Part shown: positions 1-8,942 of the stretch, in pieces
Position numbering within the stretch: the first letter of the stretch is position 1
How the letters are laid out: each line of letters starts with the position of its first letter
Source of the DNA: a bacterium
Lineage (GTDB): Bacteria > Sysuimicrobiota > Sysuimicrobiia > Sysuimicrobiales > Segetimicrobiaceae
NCBI GenBank assembly: GCA_035307765.1
Contig: DATGHU010000004.1
Coordinates: 1-32,450, forward strand
Direction of reading: 5' to 3'
DNA: 32,450 bases
Notes under the pieces: model-generated
Database searches by the model: none
Told to the model about the DNA's origin: nothing
The model's input: the letters and a program-made list of their open reading frames with translations, nothing else
Made by a program: the position numbers and the translations under genes

Positions 1-2384
1 TTCTCATCGCCGCCCTCACCGCCACTGCCGCCCTTGCCACCGCCGCCCGCATCGCCGCCATCACCGCCACTACCGTTCCCGCCGATGCCGACCCCAACGC
101 TGTCCTTGGTATCGCCAACCCCGACGCCAGTGCCACCGAACCCGTTACCGCCGCTGCCCGCCGTATTGCTGCTCCCACTGCTCCCACCGTTCCCGCCGGC
201 GCCGCCGTTGCCGTTATCACTGCCGCCTGTGCCCGCGCCGATGCCGTTCCCGCCGTTGCCGCCGCCGGAGTTCTCATCCCCGCCGGCTCCGCCCGTGCCC
301 GTGCCGATCCCGTTGCCGTTCTCATCGCCACCGCTGCCGCCCTTCCCACCGTTGCCCGCGTTCCCGGCATCCCCACCATCGCCACCACTGCCATTGCCGC
401 CGATGCCGTTCCCGACACTACCTTCGGCGGCGCCCACACCGCTGCCGACGGATCCGGTCCCGTTCCCGCCGTTGCCCGCCGTATTGCTGCTCCCACTGCT
501 CCCACCGTTCCCGCCGTTGCCGCCATTGCCGTTATCACTGCCGCCCGTGCCCGTGCCGGTGCCGTTCCCGCCGTTGCCGCCGCCGGAGTTCTCATCCCCG
601 CCGGCCCCGCCCGTGCCCGTGCCGATCCCGTTCCCATTCTTGTCCCCACCGCGGCCGCCCCTGCCCCCACTCCCGCCGTTCCCGGCATCCCCACCATCAC
701 CGCCACTTCCGTTCCCGCCGATGCCGACACCAACACCACCATCGACGCCCACACCGACGCCGTCGCCGCCAGTCCCATTGCCGCCGGTCCCGGCCGAGTT
801 GCTATTGCCCGTGCTCCCGCCGGTCCCCCCATTCCCGCCGTTGCCGTTGTTGCTGCCCCCCGTGCCCGTGCCGCTCCCGGCCCCGCCGGTTCCGCCGCTC
901 GTGTTCTCGTCCCCACCGGCCCCGCCTGTGCCCGTGCCGATCCCGTTGCCGTTCTCGTCGCCGCCGCTGCCGCCCTTCCCGCCTTTGCCCGCGTTCCCGG
1001 CATCCCCACCTTCACCACCACTACCGTCACCGCCGATGCCCACACCGGTGCCGCCGCTGACGCCCACCCCGTCACCCAATCCGCCCTTGCCGTCGCCCCC
1101 GTTCCCGGCGGTGTTGGCGCCCCCACTTGTGCCGCCGTTCCCGCCGTTCCCGCCGTTCCCGTTATTGCTGCCGCCGTTGCCTACGCCCGTCCCGGACCCG
1201 CCGGTGCCGCCAACGAGGTTCTCGCTCCCGCCGGCCCCACCGCTGCCCGTGCCGATCCCGTTCCCGTTCTCGTCGCCGCCGCTGCCGCCCTTGCCGCCCC
1301 TCCCTGCGTTCCCCGCATCCCCACCACCACCGCTAATCCCCGTGCCCCCGACGCCATCGCCGGTCCCCTCATCGCTGAGGCTGGTGCTGCTGCCATCGTT
1401 GCTGTTGCCATCGTGGCCGGCGCTGTTGCTATTCCCGCTGCCGCCGCCGCTGCCGCCCGCGCCGCCGTTCCCGTTGTGGCTCCCGCCCGTGCCGGTGCCG
1501 TTCCCCGCACCGCCGTTGCCGCCGCCGGAGTTCTCATCTCCGCCGGCCCCGCCGCTGCCCTTTCCGATCCCGTTCCCGTTCTTGTCGCCGCCCTCACCGC
1601 CGCCGCCACCCTCGCCGGCGTTCCCGGCAGAGGTCCCGTCGCCGAACGCGGAATTGGCGCCTCCGCTGGTCCCACCGTTACCGCCCGCGCCCCCGTTCCC
1701 GTTGGTGCCGCCGCCCGTGCCCTTGCCCGTGCCGCTACCGCCGTTACCGCCAGAGAGGTTATTACTCCCGCCGGCGCCGCCGGTGCCCGTACCGTTGCCG
1801 TTCCCGTTCTTGTCGCCAGCCTCGCCGCCGTCCCCGCCGTCGCCACCGTTCCCCGCCGAGCTATCGTTCCCTACGGCTTCGTTGGAGTTTCCCCCGTTCC
1901 CGCCACTCCCGCCGACCCCGCCGTTGCTGTTACCACTCCCACCCTGGGCCGTGCCGCTCGCGCCGCCGCCGACGCCACCGGTGGTGTTGAAACTACCCCC
2001 GGCACCGCCCGTGCCTGTGGCCGTCCCGTTCCCGCTATTATCGCCACCATCTCCGCCATCGCCCGCGTCGCCACCGTTCCCGGCCCCAGCTCCGTTGTTT
2101 TGGCTGCCGCCGTTGCCCGCCGCAGGGCCACCGTTCCCCCCATTCCCATTGTTGTCCCCGCCAGTGCCTGTCGCGGTGGCGCTGGATCCGGTCGACCCGC
2201 CGTTAAACGAGCCGCCCGCGCCGCCCGTGGCGGTCCCCGTCCCATTGCCATTGCCGCTGTTCGTGGCGTGCGCTATGGGAACCGCGATCCCGATGTAGAA
2301 CATCGGCACCGCGAGTGCCAAAAACACCGTCACCAAAAAGTACAATGGACTCCGCACCTTCCGCCGCTTACGATCGCTACCCAC
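1..2384 (-). CDS. Secreted Gly/Asn-rich repeat protein, PGRS-like (3' end beyond window)
   Basis: The minus-strand frame starting at GTG 2384 has no stop down to base 1, giving at least 794 codons. A TAG lies two codons upstream and a G-rich stretch (GGGGGGG, about 2394-2400) can serve as ribosome binding site. The N-terminus is a signal peptide: a basic start (GSDRKRRKVR), a hydrophobic core, then a signal-peptidase-like AHA before TNSG. The rest is almost only Gly, Asn, Ser, Thr, Asp and Ala, as GNGGNGG runs. A core GTGGAGG[SD]xN recurs eight times, with its Asn codon at 2202, 1986, 1758, 1530, 1218, 903, 588 and 270, so units are 72, 76, 76, 104, 105, 105 and 106 codons. GGX-rich proteins such as PE_PGRS can form polyglycine-II bundles at the cell surface; a surface or extracellular role here is inference. 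The C-terminal anchor, if any, is outside the window. No enzymatic domain is seen. Confidence 0.8.
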   Translation of the reverse strand, partial: MGSDRKRRKVRSPLYFLVTVFLALAVPMFYIGIAVPIAHATNSGNGNGTGTATGGAGGSFNGGSTGSSATATGTGGDNNGNGGNGGPAAGNGGSQNNGAGAGNGGDAGDGGDGGDNSGNGTATGTGGAGGSFNTTGGVGGGASGTAQGGSGNSNGGVGGSGGNGGNSNEAVGNDSSAGNGGDGGDGGEAGDKNGNGNGTGTGGAGGSNNLSGGNGGSGTGKGTGGGTNGNGGAGGNGGTSGGANSAFGDGTSAGNAGEGGGGGEGGDKNGNGIGKGSGGAGGDENSGGGNGGAGNGTGTGGSHNGNGGAGGSGGGSGNSNSAGHDGNSNDGSSTSLSDEGTGDGVGGTGISGGGGDAGNAGRGGKGGSGGDENGNGIGTGSGGAGGSENLVGGTGGSGTGVGNGGSNNGNGGNGGNGGTSGGANTAGNGGDGKGGLGDGVGVSGGTGVGIGGDGSGGEGGDAGNAGKGGKGGSGGDENGNGIGTGTGGAGGDENTSGGTGGAGSGTGTGGSNNGNGGNGGTGGSTGNSNSAGTGGNGTGGDGVGVGVDGGVGVGIGGNGSGGDGGDAGNGGSGGRGGRGGDKNGNGIGTGTGGAGGDENSGGGNGGNGTGTGTGGSDNGNGGNGGNGGSSGSSNTAGNGGNGTGSVGSGVGAAEGSVGNGIGGNGSGGDGGDAGNAGNGGKGGSGGDENGNGIGTGTGGAGGDENSGGGNGGNGIGAGTGGSDNGNGGAGGNGGSSGSSNTAGSGGNGFGGTGVGVGDTKDSVGVGIGGNGSGGDGGDAGGGGKGGSGGEGGDE
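3..2210 (-). repeat. Tandem Gly-rich coding repeats, 72-106 codons per unit
   Basis: Eight copies of a core coding for GTGGAGG[SD]xN are spaced 216, 228, 228, 312, 315, 315 and 318 bases apart, counted from the N-terminus leftwards. Every spacing is a multiple of three. Units near the N-terminus are short and diverged, while the left-hand units are longer and nearly identical over long stretches. This suggests recent duplication at that end. Such DNA is prone to assembly collapse, so the copy number may not be exact. Confidence 0.75.
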
Positions 2385-2791
2385 GCACTACCACCCCCCC
2401 GATTGCCCCACACGCAACTATGGATAGAGCACGATGTCCTGTGGATAACAGAGACAGCGTCCCCCTCACGAATTGGCGCAGAACATGTCCAATTCATGAA
2501 TAGAGGTTCTTGCTCCCTATTACCTTCCACAATCTAAATATCGGCCTGGGCTCAAACGAAGCCTAATTGGACGTTGATCCTTCGTCGATGGGGACCTATC
2601 TGAATGGTGTCATTCGGGATCCTTGGTGAGATCCGTGATGCCGTTTAGGATCGAAGGGCGGTGGACGTTCATTCGATCGACTCCAGTTGTCCTGACGATA
2701 TGATGACTAGCCATACCACGTCATCGTCTGGGGTCTGTTGGGACTTACATCAGAGAGCTAACGGGGCAATCGAGAATCCGGGTTCTGTGTC
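2385..2791. other. 407-base intergenic region, no gene found
   Basis: This stretch is clearly less GC-rich than its surroundings and has no convincing coding frame. It must hold the promoter of the Gly-rich repeat gene, but I could not pick a clear -35/-10 pair. The one structured element is an inverted repeat, CACGAATTGG at 2467-2476 and CCAATTCATG at 2489-2498 (one G-T pair, 12-base spacer). It lies about 85-115 bases upstream of the gene start and could be an operator or an RNA hairpin. The part next to the tRNA would contain the tRNA terminator, but only a weak hairpin is visible. Confidence 0.5.
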
Positions 2792-2865
2792 TGGCTGGGG
2801 GGCCAGGATTCGAACCTGGACTCTCAGATCCAAAGTCTGATGGCCTACCGTTAGCCGACCCCCCA
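2792..2865 (-). tRNA. tRNA-Gln (anticodon UUG)
   Basis: Read on the minus strand the gene folds as a complete cloverleaf. The acceptor stem TGGGGGG/CCCCCCA is 7 bp, with discriminator G and an encoded CCA at 2794-2792. The anticodon stem TCAGA/TCTGA closes loop CTTTGGA with anticodon TTG (2833-2831). The T arm is CCAGG-TTCGAAT-CCTGG. The total is 74 bases. Anticodon UUG reads CAA and, by wobble, CAG. Confidence 0.95.
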
Positions 2866-2878
2866 TCGGGTCACCGCC

Positions 2879-2907
2879 ATCCTATCGCACCGGCCATCCG
2901 CCGACAA
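2879..2907 (-). promoter_or_regulatory. Putative promoter of tRNA-Gln
   Basis: On the minus strand TTGTCG (2907-2902) and TAGGAT (2884-2879) are separated by exactly 17 bases. Transcription would start near 2872, about 7 bases before the mature tRNA 5' end at 2865. Each box matches four of six sigma-70-type consensus bases, so the call rests mainly on spacing and position. Confidence 0.45.
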
Positions 2908-3036
2908 GCGCCCAAAGGGGGGTCAGCCAAATACGGAACACGGGCGAAACGGCGTTGGACCACGGGTCGACGTAGCCCCGGAGGGAGCCGTTTATGGCGA
3001 GGTGAGCAGAGTTCGGACCGAGCGGAGCCGCGATGG

Positions 3037-3417
3037 CTACGCCAGCGCCACGGCTTCGATCTCGACCGCGGCGTCCCGCGGAAGCTTGGCCACCTGGACG
3101 GTGGACCGCGCCGGAGGGCTTTCTTTGAAATACTCGCCGTAGATCTCGTTCATCGCTCCGAAATCGTTGAGATCGCGCAGGAACACGGTGGTCTTCACCA
3201 CCTTGTCCATCGAGGACCCGGCGGCCTCGAGGACGGCCTTCAGATTGTCCAGGACCCGCCGGGTCTGAACGCGGACGTCCCCCGGGACCGATTGCCCGGT
3301 GCGCGGGTCGAGCGGAATCTGACCGGCTGCGAAGACCATGCCACCGCCCACGACGGCCTGCGAGTAGGGGCCGATGGCCGGAGGAGCCTGTTCGGTTTTG
3401 ATTACCCGCTTCGTCAT
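3037..3417 (-). CDS. ridA: RidA family enamine/imine deaminase
   Basis: This 126-residue protein is full length for the RidA/YjgF/YER057c/UK114 family. These trimeric cytosolic enzymes hydrolyse reactive enamines and imines, such as 2-aminoacrylate released by PLP enzymes, to ketoacids and ammonia. Visible signatures are IGPYSQAV (15-22), FAAGQIPLDP (29-38) and the motif around Arg104 (PPARSTVQV), whose arginine binds the substrate carboxylate. A strong ribosome binding site (GGAGGTGAG) precedes the ATG. It lies 83 bases downstream of bioY on the same strand and is the last gene before the tRNA. In Bacillus the orthologue (yabJ) sits beside purR; here it is 9.5 kb away. Confidence 0.93.
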   Translation of the reverse strand: MTKRVIKTEQAPPAIGPYSQAVVGGGMVFAAGQIPLDPRTGQSVPGDVRVQTRRVLDNLKAVLEAAGSSMDKVVKTTVFLRDLNDFGAMNEIYGEYFKESPPARSTVQVAKLPRDAAVEIEAVALA

Positions 3418-3500
3418 TTACCCTCACCTCCACGGGGCTCGCCCAGAAATCAGAATTCCGCACCGCGACGCCGTACGGGCCGAATCGAGGCGGTGGCCCG

Positions 3501-4076
3501 CTACCGGCCCGGCTTCGACAACAGGGGGGCGGGGGCGATCGCCGCCCGGACGCGGGCGGCAATCACCGCTGCCAGGTAGGCCTTAATCAGATCCGCCCAG
3601 ACGAACGGCAGGACACCGACCTGAATCGCCCGAGTCAGCGTACGCACCGCCCTCGAGGCCACCAACCCGGCGGCCCCCAACCCGTAGATTACCGCGAGGC
3701 CGGCGACCATACCGGCATAGACTCCCCACCGGGCCACCCCCGGGGATCCCACCCGCGCCGCGGCATCGGCGCACCAGCCCACGATCAGCGCGGCCAGCGG
3801 GAACGCCCACAGATATCCGGCGGTCGGCCCCACCAGGATCGGCGCCCCCCCGTGCCAACCCGCAAACACCGGCAGCCCCGCCGCGCCGAGCAGCAGGTAC
3901 ACGATCTGGCTCAGCATCCCGCGCCGGGCCCCCAGCACCGCGCCGGCGGCGAGCACGGCGAAGACCTGCATGGTGAAGGGCACCCCCGAAAGCCCGGGGA
4001 GGGTCACGCTCACCTGCGCGCAGACGGCGGTAAGCGCGGCAAAAAATGCGATCGCCGTCAGGTCTCGCGTCGCCAT
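3501..4076 (-). CDS. bioY: BioY, biotin-specific S component of an ECF transporter
   Basis: A 191-residue integral membrane protein with about six hydrophobic segments that captures biotin at the cell membrane. The family signature is present around residues 70-95 (LPVFAGWHGG, then LVGPTAGYLW). The start is the ATG at 4076, with AAGGA seven bases upstream; longer open frame upstream lacks family similarity. No energising subunits (ATPases EcfA/BioM or transmembrane EcfT/BioN) are nearby, so it would use shared ECF modules elsewhere or act alone. Biotin uptake fits with the biotin-dependent acyl-CoA carboxylase encoded at 22.9-26.4 kb. I saw no obvious biotin operator in the 157 bases between this gene and tolC. 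Confidence 0.9.
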   Translation of the reverse strand: MATRDLTAIAFFAALTAVCAQVSVTLPGLSGVPFTMQVFAVLAAGAVLGARRGMLSQIVYLLLGAAGLPVFAGWHGGAPILVGPTAGYLWAFPLAALIVGWCADAAARVGSPGVARWGVYAGMVAGLAVIYGLGAAGLVASRAVRTLTRAIQVGVLPFVWADLIKAYLAAVIAARVRAAIAPAPLLSKPGR

Positions 4077-4233
4077 CGTCACGTCCTTGCCGGGGGTATC
4101 GAGCGGCAGTGCGCCGGAATCTGCGCGCGGCCTCGGTCCCATACCCCAGCCGCACCGGAGAATCCTGCCCAGCGCCGGAAGGGCCGAGAAAGCCGTTGCC
4201 CGCGAACGGATCAACCACTCCACCGCCGGGGGG

Positions 4234-5649
4234 TCAGATCTTGACCTGCACCCCGATCGCGCGGTCGAGTTGGGCCACGGCCACAAAGTACTGGAACGCG
4301 GCTTGGATGACGTTGCTGTCCGCCGTGGCGAGGTTCTGTTCGGCGGTGACGACCTCGAGCTGCGTCCCCACCCCCGCCTGGAACCGCACATTCGCGATTC
4401 GCAGCGCCTCCCGCGCCGAGGCCTGCGCCGTCTGGGCGGACCTCAACACCTCCGCGGCGTTGCCGAGCGACAGGTAGGCATTCCGCACGTCGAGTTCGAC
4501 CTGCTGCCGCGTCTGCTCCTCGCCCACCTTCGCCGACTCGAGTTGGGCGCGTGCCGCGTCCACCTTGGCGCGGGTGAGGCCGCCGTCGAGGATCGCGATC
4601 GTCAGGACGATGCTGCCGGTGAAGTTCACCGTATTCTTGTTGGTGGGGTCGGACGTCTGAATCTGCGGGCCGGCCTGGACGGAGATGTTCGGCCGCAATC
4701 CCGACGCGGCCAGGTCGATCGCCGCCTGGGCCGCCGTTTCGCTCGCCTGGGCCGCCACGATCTCCGGCCGGTTCTGCAGCGCCTGCTGGATCAGGGCGGT
4801 CACGTTCTGCGGGACTTGGGGAAGGCCGAGGAGCGCCACGAGTTGAAACGTGCTCGACAAGGGCGCCACCAGGGTCGCCGCCAGCGTCTGCTGGTCCTGC
4901 GACAGCACCGTCCGCGCCTGCGTCAGGGTCTGCGCGGATTGCGCGAGCTGCACCTGCGCCTGCAGCAGGTCAAACTGCGGCGAGCTGCCGACCTGCACCC
5001 GCGCTTGGGTGACCCGCACGTTTTCCTGCGCGGCGCTGACGGCACGCTGCGCGGCGTCGACGGTGGCGTAGGCGGCCTGCACGGCATAATACGCCTGCCG
5101 GACGGACAAGACCACCTGCTGCGCCGCCGTCGTGAACTGGGCCTGGGCCAGCGCGACGTTGGCCTGGGCGATCGCGATCTGGTCCTCCAGGGCGCCGCCC
5201 GTGTACAGGGGGTACTTGAGGGTCAGGCCAAACACCCAGCTCGTGGCGGCGGTGCCCCCGAGGCCGGTCGCGCTAAACGCTTGATCGGTGATCCCCGCGC
5301 CGGGGATGGAAATGCTGCCGGTCAGCGGCGCGCTGGTACAGCAGAGGGAGGAATCGGTGAAGCTTGCCGATCCCCCTAACGTCACCGCCTTGGCCGCTTC
5401 TGCCTCCCGCAGCTGGGCCCGGGCGCTGGCGACGCCGAGGGCCGCCTGGCGCATTTGATAGTTGTTCTGCAGCGCCGTCGTGACGGCATCGGCCAGCGAA
5501 AGCGGGCGGGGCCCCTGCGTCGGGACCTGCGGCACGGTCGGGATGGGACCGAGGTCGGGCGCCGGTGGGGGGACCTGTTGGGCGCCCGCCGGGAGCCCCA
5601 TGAAGAAGAACGCGGACGCGACGATCAGCGCAAGAAGCCGATTTCCCAT
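4234..5649 (-). CDS. TolC family outer-membrane efflux channel
   Basis: This 471-residue protein has a signal peptide (basic start, hydrophobic core, AGA before QQVPPPAP) and two homologous OEP halves, roughly residues 50-260 and 265-470. Each is rich in long Ala/Gln helices typical of the trimeric TolC barrel plus periplasmic tunnel. It would form the exit duct for the RND pump encoded just upstream. A good ribosome binding site (GGAGGG) precedes the ATG, 55 bases after the pump gene. An unusual Cys-Cys pair lies in the first half (SSLCCTSAPL, about residue 105). Its presence is the main evidence that the cell has an outer membrane. Confidence 0.92.
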   Translation of the reverse strand: MGNRLLALIVASAFFFMGLPAGAQQVPPPAPDLGPIPTVPQVPTQGPRPLSLADAVTTALQNNYQMRQAALGVASARAQLREAEAAKAVTLGGSASFTDSSLCCTSAPLTGSISIPGAGITDQAFSATGLGGTAATSWVFGLTLKYPLYTGGALEDQIAIAQANVALAQAQFTTAAQQVVLSVRQAYYAVQAAYATVDAAQRAVSAAQENVRVTQARVQVGSSPQFDLLQAQVQLAQSAQTLTQARTVLSQDQQTLAATLVAPLSSTFQLVALLGLPQVPQNVTALIQQALQNRPEIVAAQASETAAQAAIDLAASGLRPNISVQAGPQIQTSDPTNKNTVNFTGSIVLTIAILDGGLTRAKVDAARAQLESAKVGEEQTRQQVELDVRNAYLSLGNAAEVLRSAQTAQASAREALRIANVRFQAGVGTQLEVVTAEQNLATADSNVIQAAFQYFVAVAQLDRAIGVQVKI

Positions 5650-5704
5650 CCATCACCCTCCTCGAACGAGATCGAGCGTACGCAACCGCTCCCCCGTACG
5701 TTTC

Positions 5705-8700
5705 TTACGACGCGCCCCGTCCCCGCGCCTCCGCCTCGGGAAAATTCGCGGCCGGAGAGGTGGCGGACCGTCCTCGCCCCAGCGAGTGCGGAATCGTCGC
5801 CCACCCACGCCGGATGGCCGCAAGCCACCCGGCGATCCGAATCTTCCCCAGATCGTCAAACAGCGAGTACATCACCGGAATCGCCACCAGCGTCAGCAGC
5901 AACGACATCGTCTGGCCGCCGATGATCACCGAGCTCATCGCCCGGTTGGTCGCGGCGCCCACCCCGGTCGAGATCGCCAAGGGGATCATCCCGGCGACGA
6001 AGGCGATGGTGGTCATCAGGATCGGCCGGAGCCGATCCCGGCTGGCGGCGATGATCGCCGCGTTCCGGTCCAGCCCCTGCGCCCGCAGGTGGTTCGCCCG
6101 ATCGATCTGGAGAATGGCGTTCTTCTTGACCACCCCGAAGAGGACGAGGATGCCGAGCTGCGACAGAATATTCAGCGATCCGTGCAGGAACAAGATCGAC
6201 AGCAGCGCAAACGGGACGGTCAGCGGCAGCGAGAGCAGGATCGTCACCGGATGGATCCACGACTCGAACTGGGCAGCCAGCACCAGGTACATGAACACGA
6301 ACGACATCATAAACGCCTGCATGAACGCCGTGGCCTGGCGCCCCTGCTCCGCGGCCTGTCCGGTAAACGTCATGTCGTACTGCGGGCCCAAGTTCAGGGC
6401 GCGGACCTTTCGGTCCAATTGCTGCAGCACGGCCTGCTGCGAGATCCCGGGCAGGAGATTGGCGGTCAGCTCGACCTGGCGGCGGCGGTTGTAGTGGTCG
6501 ATCTCGCTGGGTCCCGTGCCCCGGCTGACGGTCACGACCTGCTCCAAGCCGACCACGCCTTCGGTCGACGAGAGCACGGGGAGCTGGGCCAGCACCTCCT
6601 GGTTCGAGCGGTGGAGCTTGTCGGCCCGGATGTAGATCTTGTACTGCTGGCCCGCTTCGGCGTACTTGGCCCCTTTGGCCTCGACCCCCTGGATCAGCAT
6701 GTACAGCGCATTCGCCGCGTCCACGGCGTTCACGCCCAGGTCCGCCGCCCGCGCGCGATCCACCTGCATCCCGAGTTGCGGCGCGCCGCTGATCAGCGAG
6801 GAGCGGGCATCAACGACCCCCGGGATGGAGTGCAGGATCTTGATGCCGGCGTCGCCGACGCGCGTCAGCACGCTCAGGTCGGGACCGCTCACCACGTAGT
6901 CCACCGGCTGGAACCCGCCGCTCCCGAAGTCGGAGACCGCCTCGATCTGGGTCTGCAATCCGAGGTAGGCGTACCGGGGCAGAATCGTGTCACGAACTTT
7001 GGCCTCCATCGCCTGCTGGCTGAGCGTGCGCTTGTTGAGGTCGACCATGCGCGCAAAGATCGTGAACCGGTTGGGGGTGTTCTGGGGATCATCACCCACG
7101 GTGACGATGGTGTAGTCGATGCCGGAAAGCTGCCGGATCTCGGACGCCAACTGCGTGCCGAACCGATCGGTCGCCTCGAGCGTCCACCCCTCCGGGGCGC
7201 GGACGACGACTTCGAACTGCGACTCGTCGTCCTCGGGGAGAAAGTTCTTGTTCACCGCCGCCCCGAGGGGGACGATCGCGACCAGCGTCAGCACCGTCAG
7301 CACGACGACGGCCCAGCGGCGGCGCAGCGCGTGCTCCAAGAGCCACCGGTACCCGCGGTCGACCGCCAGGTACGCCCGGCCGCGGTGCCGCTCCGGGGAC
7401 GCGCCGCCGTCCGCCGGCACCCCTCCGTCGTCCGCGCCTCCCCGCTCCCGCCCTCCCCGCCGGAGCCACCGGGAAGAGAGCGAGGGGGTGAGCGTGAAGC
7501 TCACCAGCAGCGAGACGGCGATCGAAAACGCCATCGTCCATCCGAAGCTGCGCATGAACCGGCCGACGATCCCGCTCATGAACGCCAGCGGCAGGAAGAC
7601 GGCGATCAAGCTCAGCGTGGTCGCGGTGACGGCGGGCCCGATCTCGCGCGTCCCCTCCACCGCCGCCTGAACGGGCGACAGCCCCTTCTCCCTCAGCAGA
7701 CGATAGATGTTCTCCAGGACCACGATCGCGTCGTCGATGACGATGCCGACCACCAACGCCAGCGCCAGCAGGGTGATCGTGTTCAGCGTCAGCCCGAGGG
7801 CGGCGATGAGGGTAAAGGTGCTGATGATCGAGGTGGGAATCGCCAGGGCGGCGATGATCGTGGACCGCCAGTTCCAAAGGAACGCCAGCACGACCAGCGC
7901 CGCGAGGATCGAGCCCACGATCAGATGCTCCTCGACCGCCCGGGTCGAGGCCTCCACAAACACGGACTGGTCCCGCACGATCCGAAGCCCGTATCCGGGG
8001 GCCAGCGTCGGCCCCATCGCCTTGAGGCGCGCCTTGACCGCGTGGACGACGTTGAGCGTGTTCGTGCCGGACTGTTTCACGATCTGGATCAAGACCGCCG
8101 GCGTCCCGTCCACGTTGGCGGTGGTGACCGGATCGGCCGCGCCGTCCTCGACCCGAGCGACATCGCCGATCGTGATCGCATGGTTGTCGCGCATCGCCAA
8201 CCCCACCCTCGTCAGCTCCTGGGGGGAGGTGAGGCGGCCGAGCGCCCGGAGGGTGAGCTGGGTATTGCCCTGATCCACGTGCCCGGCGGGGAGCTGCACG
8301 TTCTGATTCTGGACGGCCTGCAGCACCGAGGTGACCGGAAGGGCGTAGGCCGCCAGACGATCGGGGTCGACCCAAACGTTGATCTGCCTCGGCTCGTCCC
8401 CGATCAGCGTGACCTGCCCCACGCCCGGGATCCCCTCCAACTGCGGCCTCAGCACCTTGTCGGCGTACTCGGAGATGTCCCGAACCGAGCGGGGCGCGGA
8501 AAGCGCCAGTTCCATCACCGGCACCGCTCCCGGATCGAACTTGGACACGAGCGGGGGGTCGATCCCGGCCGGGAGATCGGGGATGGTGTTGATCTTGTTC
8601 TGCACTTCCTGCGCGGCGACGTCGACGTTCTTCTCCAGCACGAATTGCATCGCCACCAAGGATACGCCGTCGGCGGATGTCGAGGCGATGTGGTCGATGC

Positions 8701-8929
8701 CGCTGATCGAGTTGACCGCGTTCTCGATCTTGTTGGTGACGTCGGTCTCAATCTCTTCCGGGGAGGCGCCGGGATCGGTCACCGTGATCACGACGAAGGG
8801 GATATCGATATTGGGCCAGCGTTCGATGTTGAGGTGGGCATAGGAAAAGACCCCCAGAAAGACCATCGCCAGGGTGATGACCGAAGCGAGGACGGACCGG
8901 CGAACCGAGAGCGCGGCGAGCCACTGCAT
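5705..8929 (-). CDS. RND (AcrB/MexB-like) multidrug efflux pump subunit
   Basis: A 1074-residue inner-membrane transporter of the hydrophobe/amphiphile efflux RND type, driven by proton influx. TM1 is at residues 11-31, followed by a large periplasmic loop, the TM2-TM6 block (about 335-480), a second periplasmic domain and the C-terminal TM block. The proton-relay aspartates are seen in GIVIDDAIVV (Asp399-Asp400) and the partner lysine in FGVVKKNAIL of the C-terminal half. A cytoplasmic linker around residues 490-525 is Gly/Arg-rich and longer than usual, and the C-terminal tail is basic. The ribosome binding site AGGAGG overlaps the stop codon region of the upstream adaptor gene, indicating co-translation. 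Substrate range cannot be read from sequence. Confidence 0.95.
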   Translation of the reverse strand: MQWLAALSVRRSVLASVITLAMVFLGVFSYAHLNIERWPNIDIPFVVITVTDPGASPEEIETDVTNKIENAVNSISGIDHIASTSADGVSLVAMQFVLEKNVDVAAQEVQNKINTIPDLPAGIDPPLVSKFDPGAVPVMELALSAPRSVRDISEYADKVLRPQLEGIPGVGQVTLIGDEPRQINVWVDPDRLAAYALPVTSVLQAVQNQNVQLPAGHVDQGNTQLTLRALGRLTSPQELTRVGLAMRDNHAITIGDVARVEDGAADPVTTANVDGTPAVLIQIVKQSGTNTLNVVHAVKARLKAMGPTLAPGYGLRIVRDQSVFVEASTRAVEEHLIVGSILAALVVLAFLWNWRSTIIAALAIPTSIISTFTLIAALGLTLNTITLLALALVVGIVIDDAIVVLENIYRLLREKGLSPVQAAVEGTREIGPAVTATTLSLIAVFLPLAFMSGIVGRFMRSFGWTMAFSIAVSLLVSFTLTPSLSSRWLRRGGRERGGADDGGVPADGGASPERHRGRAYLAVDRGYRWLLEHALRRRWAVVVLTVLTLVAIVPLGAAVNKNFLPEDDESQFEVVVRAPEGWTLEATDRFGTQLASEIRQLSGIDYTIVTVGDDPQNTPNRFTIFARMVDLNKRTLSQQAMEAKVRDTILPRYAYLGLQTQIEAVSDFGSGGFQPVDYVVSGPDLSVLTRVGDAGIKILHSIPGVVDARSSLISGAPQLGMQVDRARAADLGVNAVDAANALYMLIQGVEAKGAKYAEAGQQYKIYIRADKLHRSNQEVLAQLPVLSSTEGVVGLEQVVTVSRGTGPSEIDHYNRRRQVELTANLLPGISQQAVLQQLDRKVRALNLGPQYDMTFTGQAAEQGRQATAFMQAFMMSFVFMYLVLAAQFESWIHPVTILLSLPLTVPFALLSILFLHGSLNILSQLGILVLFGVVKKNAILQIDRANHLRAQGLDRNAAIIAASRDRLRPILMTTIAFVAGMIPLAISTGVGAATNRAMSSVIIGGQTMSLLLTLVAIPVMYSLFDDLGKIRIAGWLAAIRRGWATIPHSLGRGRSATSPAANFPEAEARGRGAS

Positions 8930-8942
8930 GCGGGGGAGCCTC

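Noticed and set aside
34-2298. A 754-codon Pro-rich open frame on the plus strand.
   Set aside because: It is the reverse complement of Gly/Asn codons. It contains no His, Gln or Tyr codons, which is why the opposite frame is stop-free. Only the minus strand has a signal peptide and a start with a plausible ribosome binding site.
1-2300. CRISPR-like or satellite array suggested by the repeated DNA.
   Set aside because: Repeat units are 216-318 bases, all multiples of three, and stay in one coding frame; there are no spacers.
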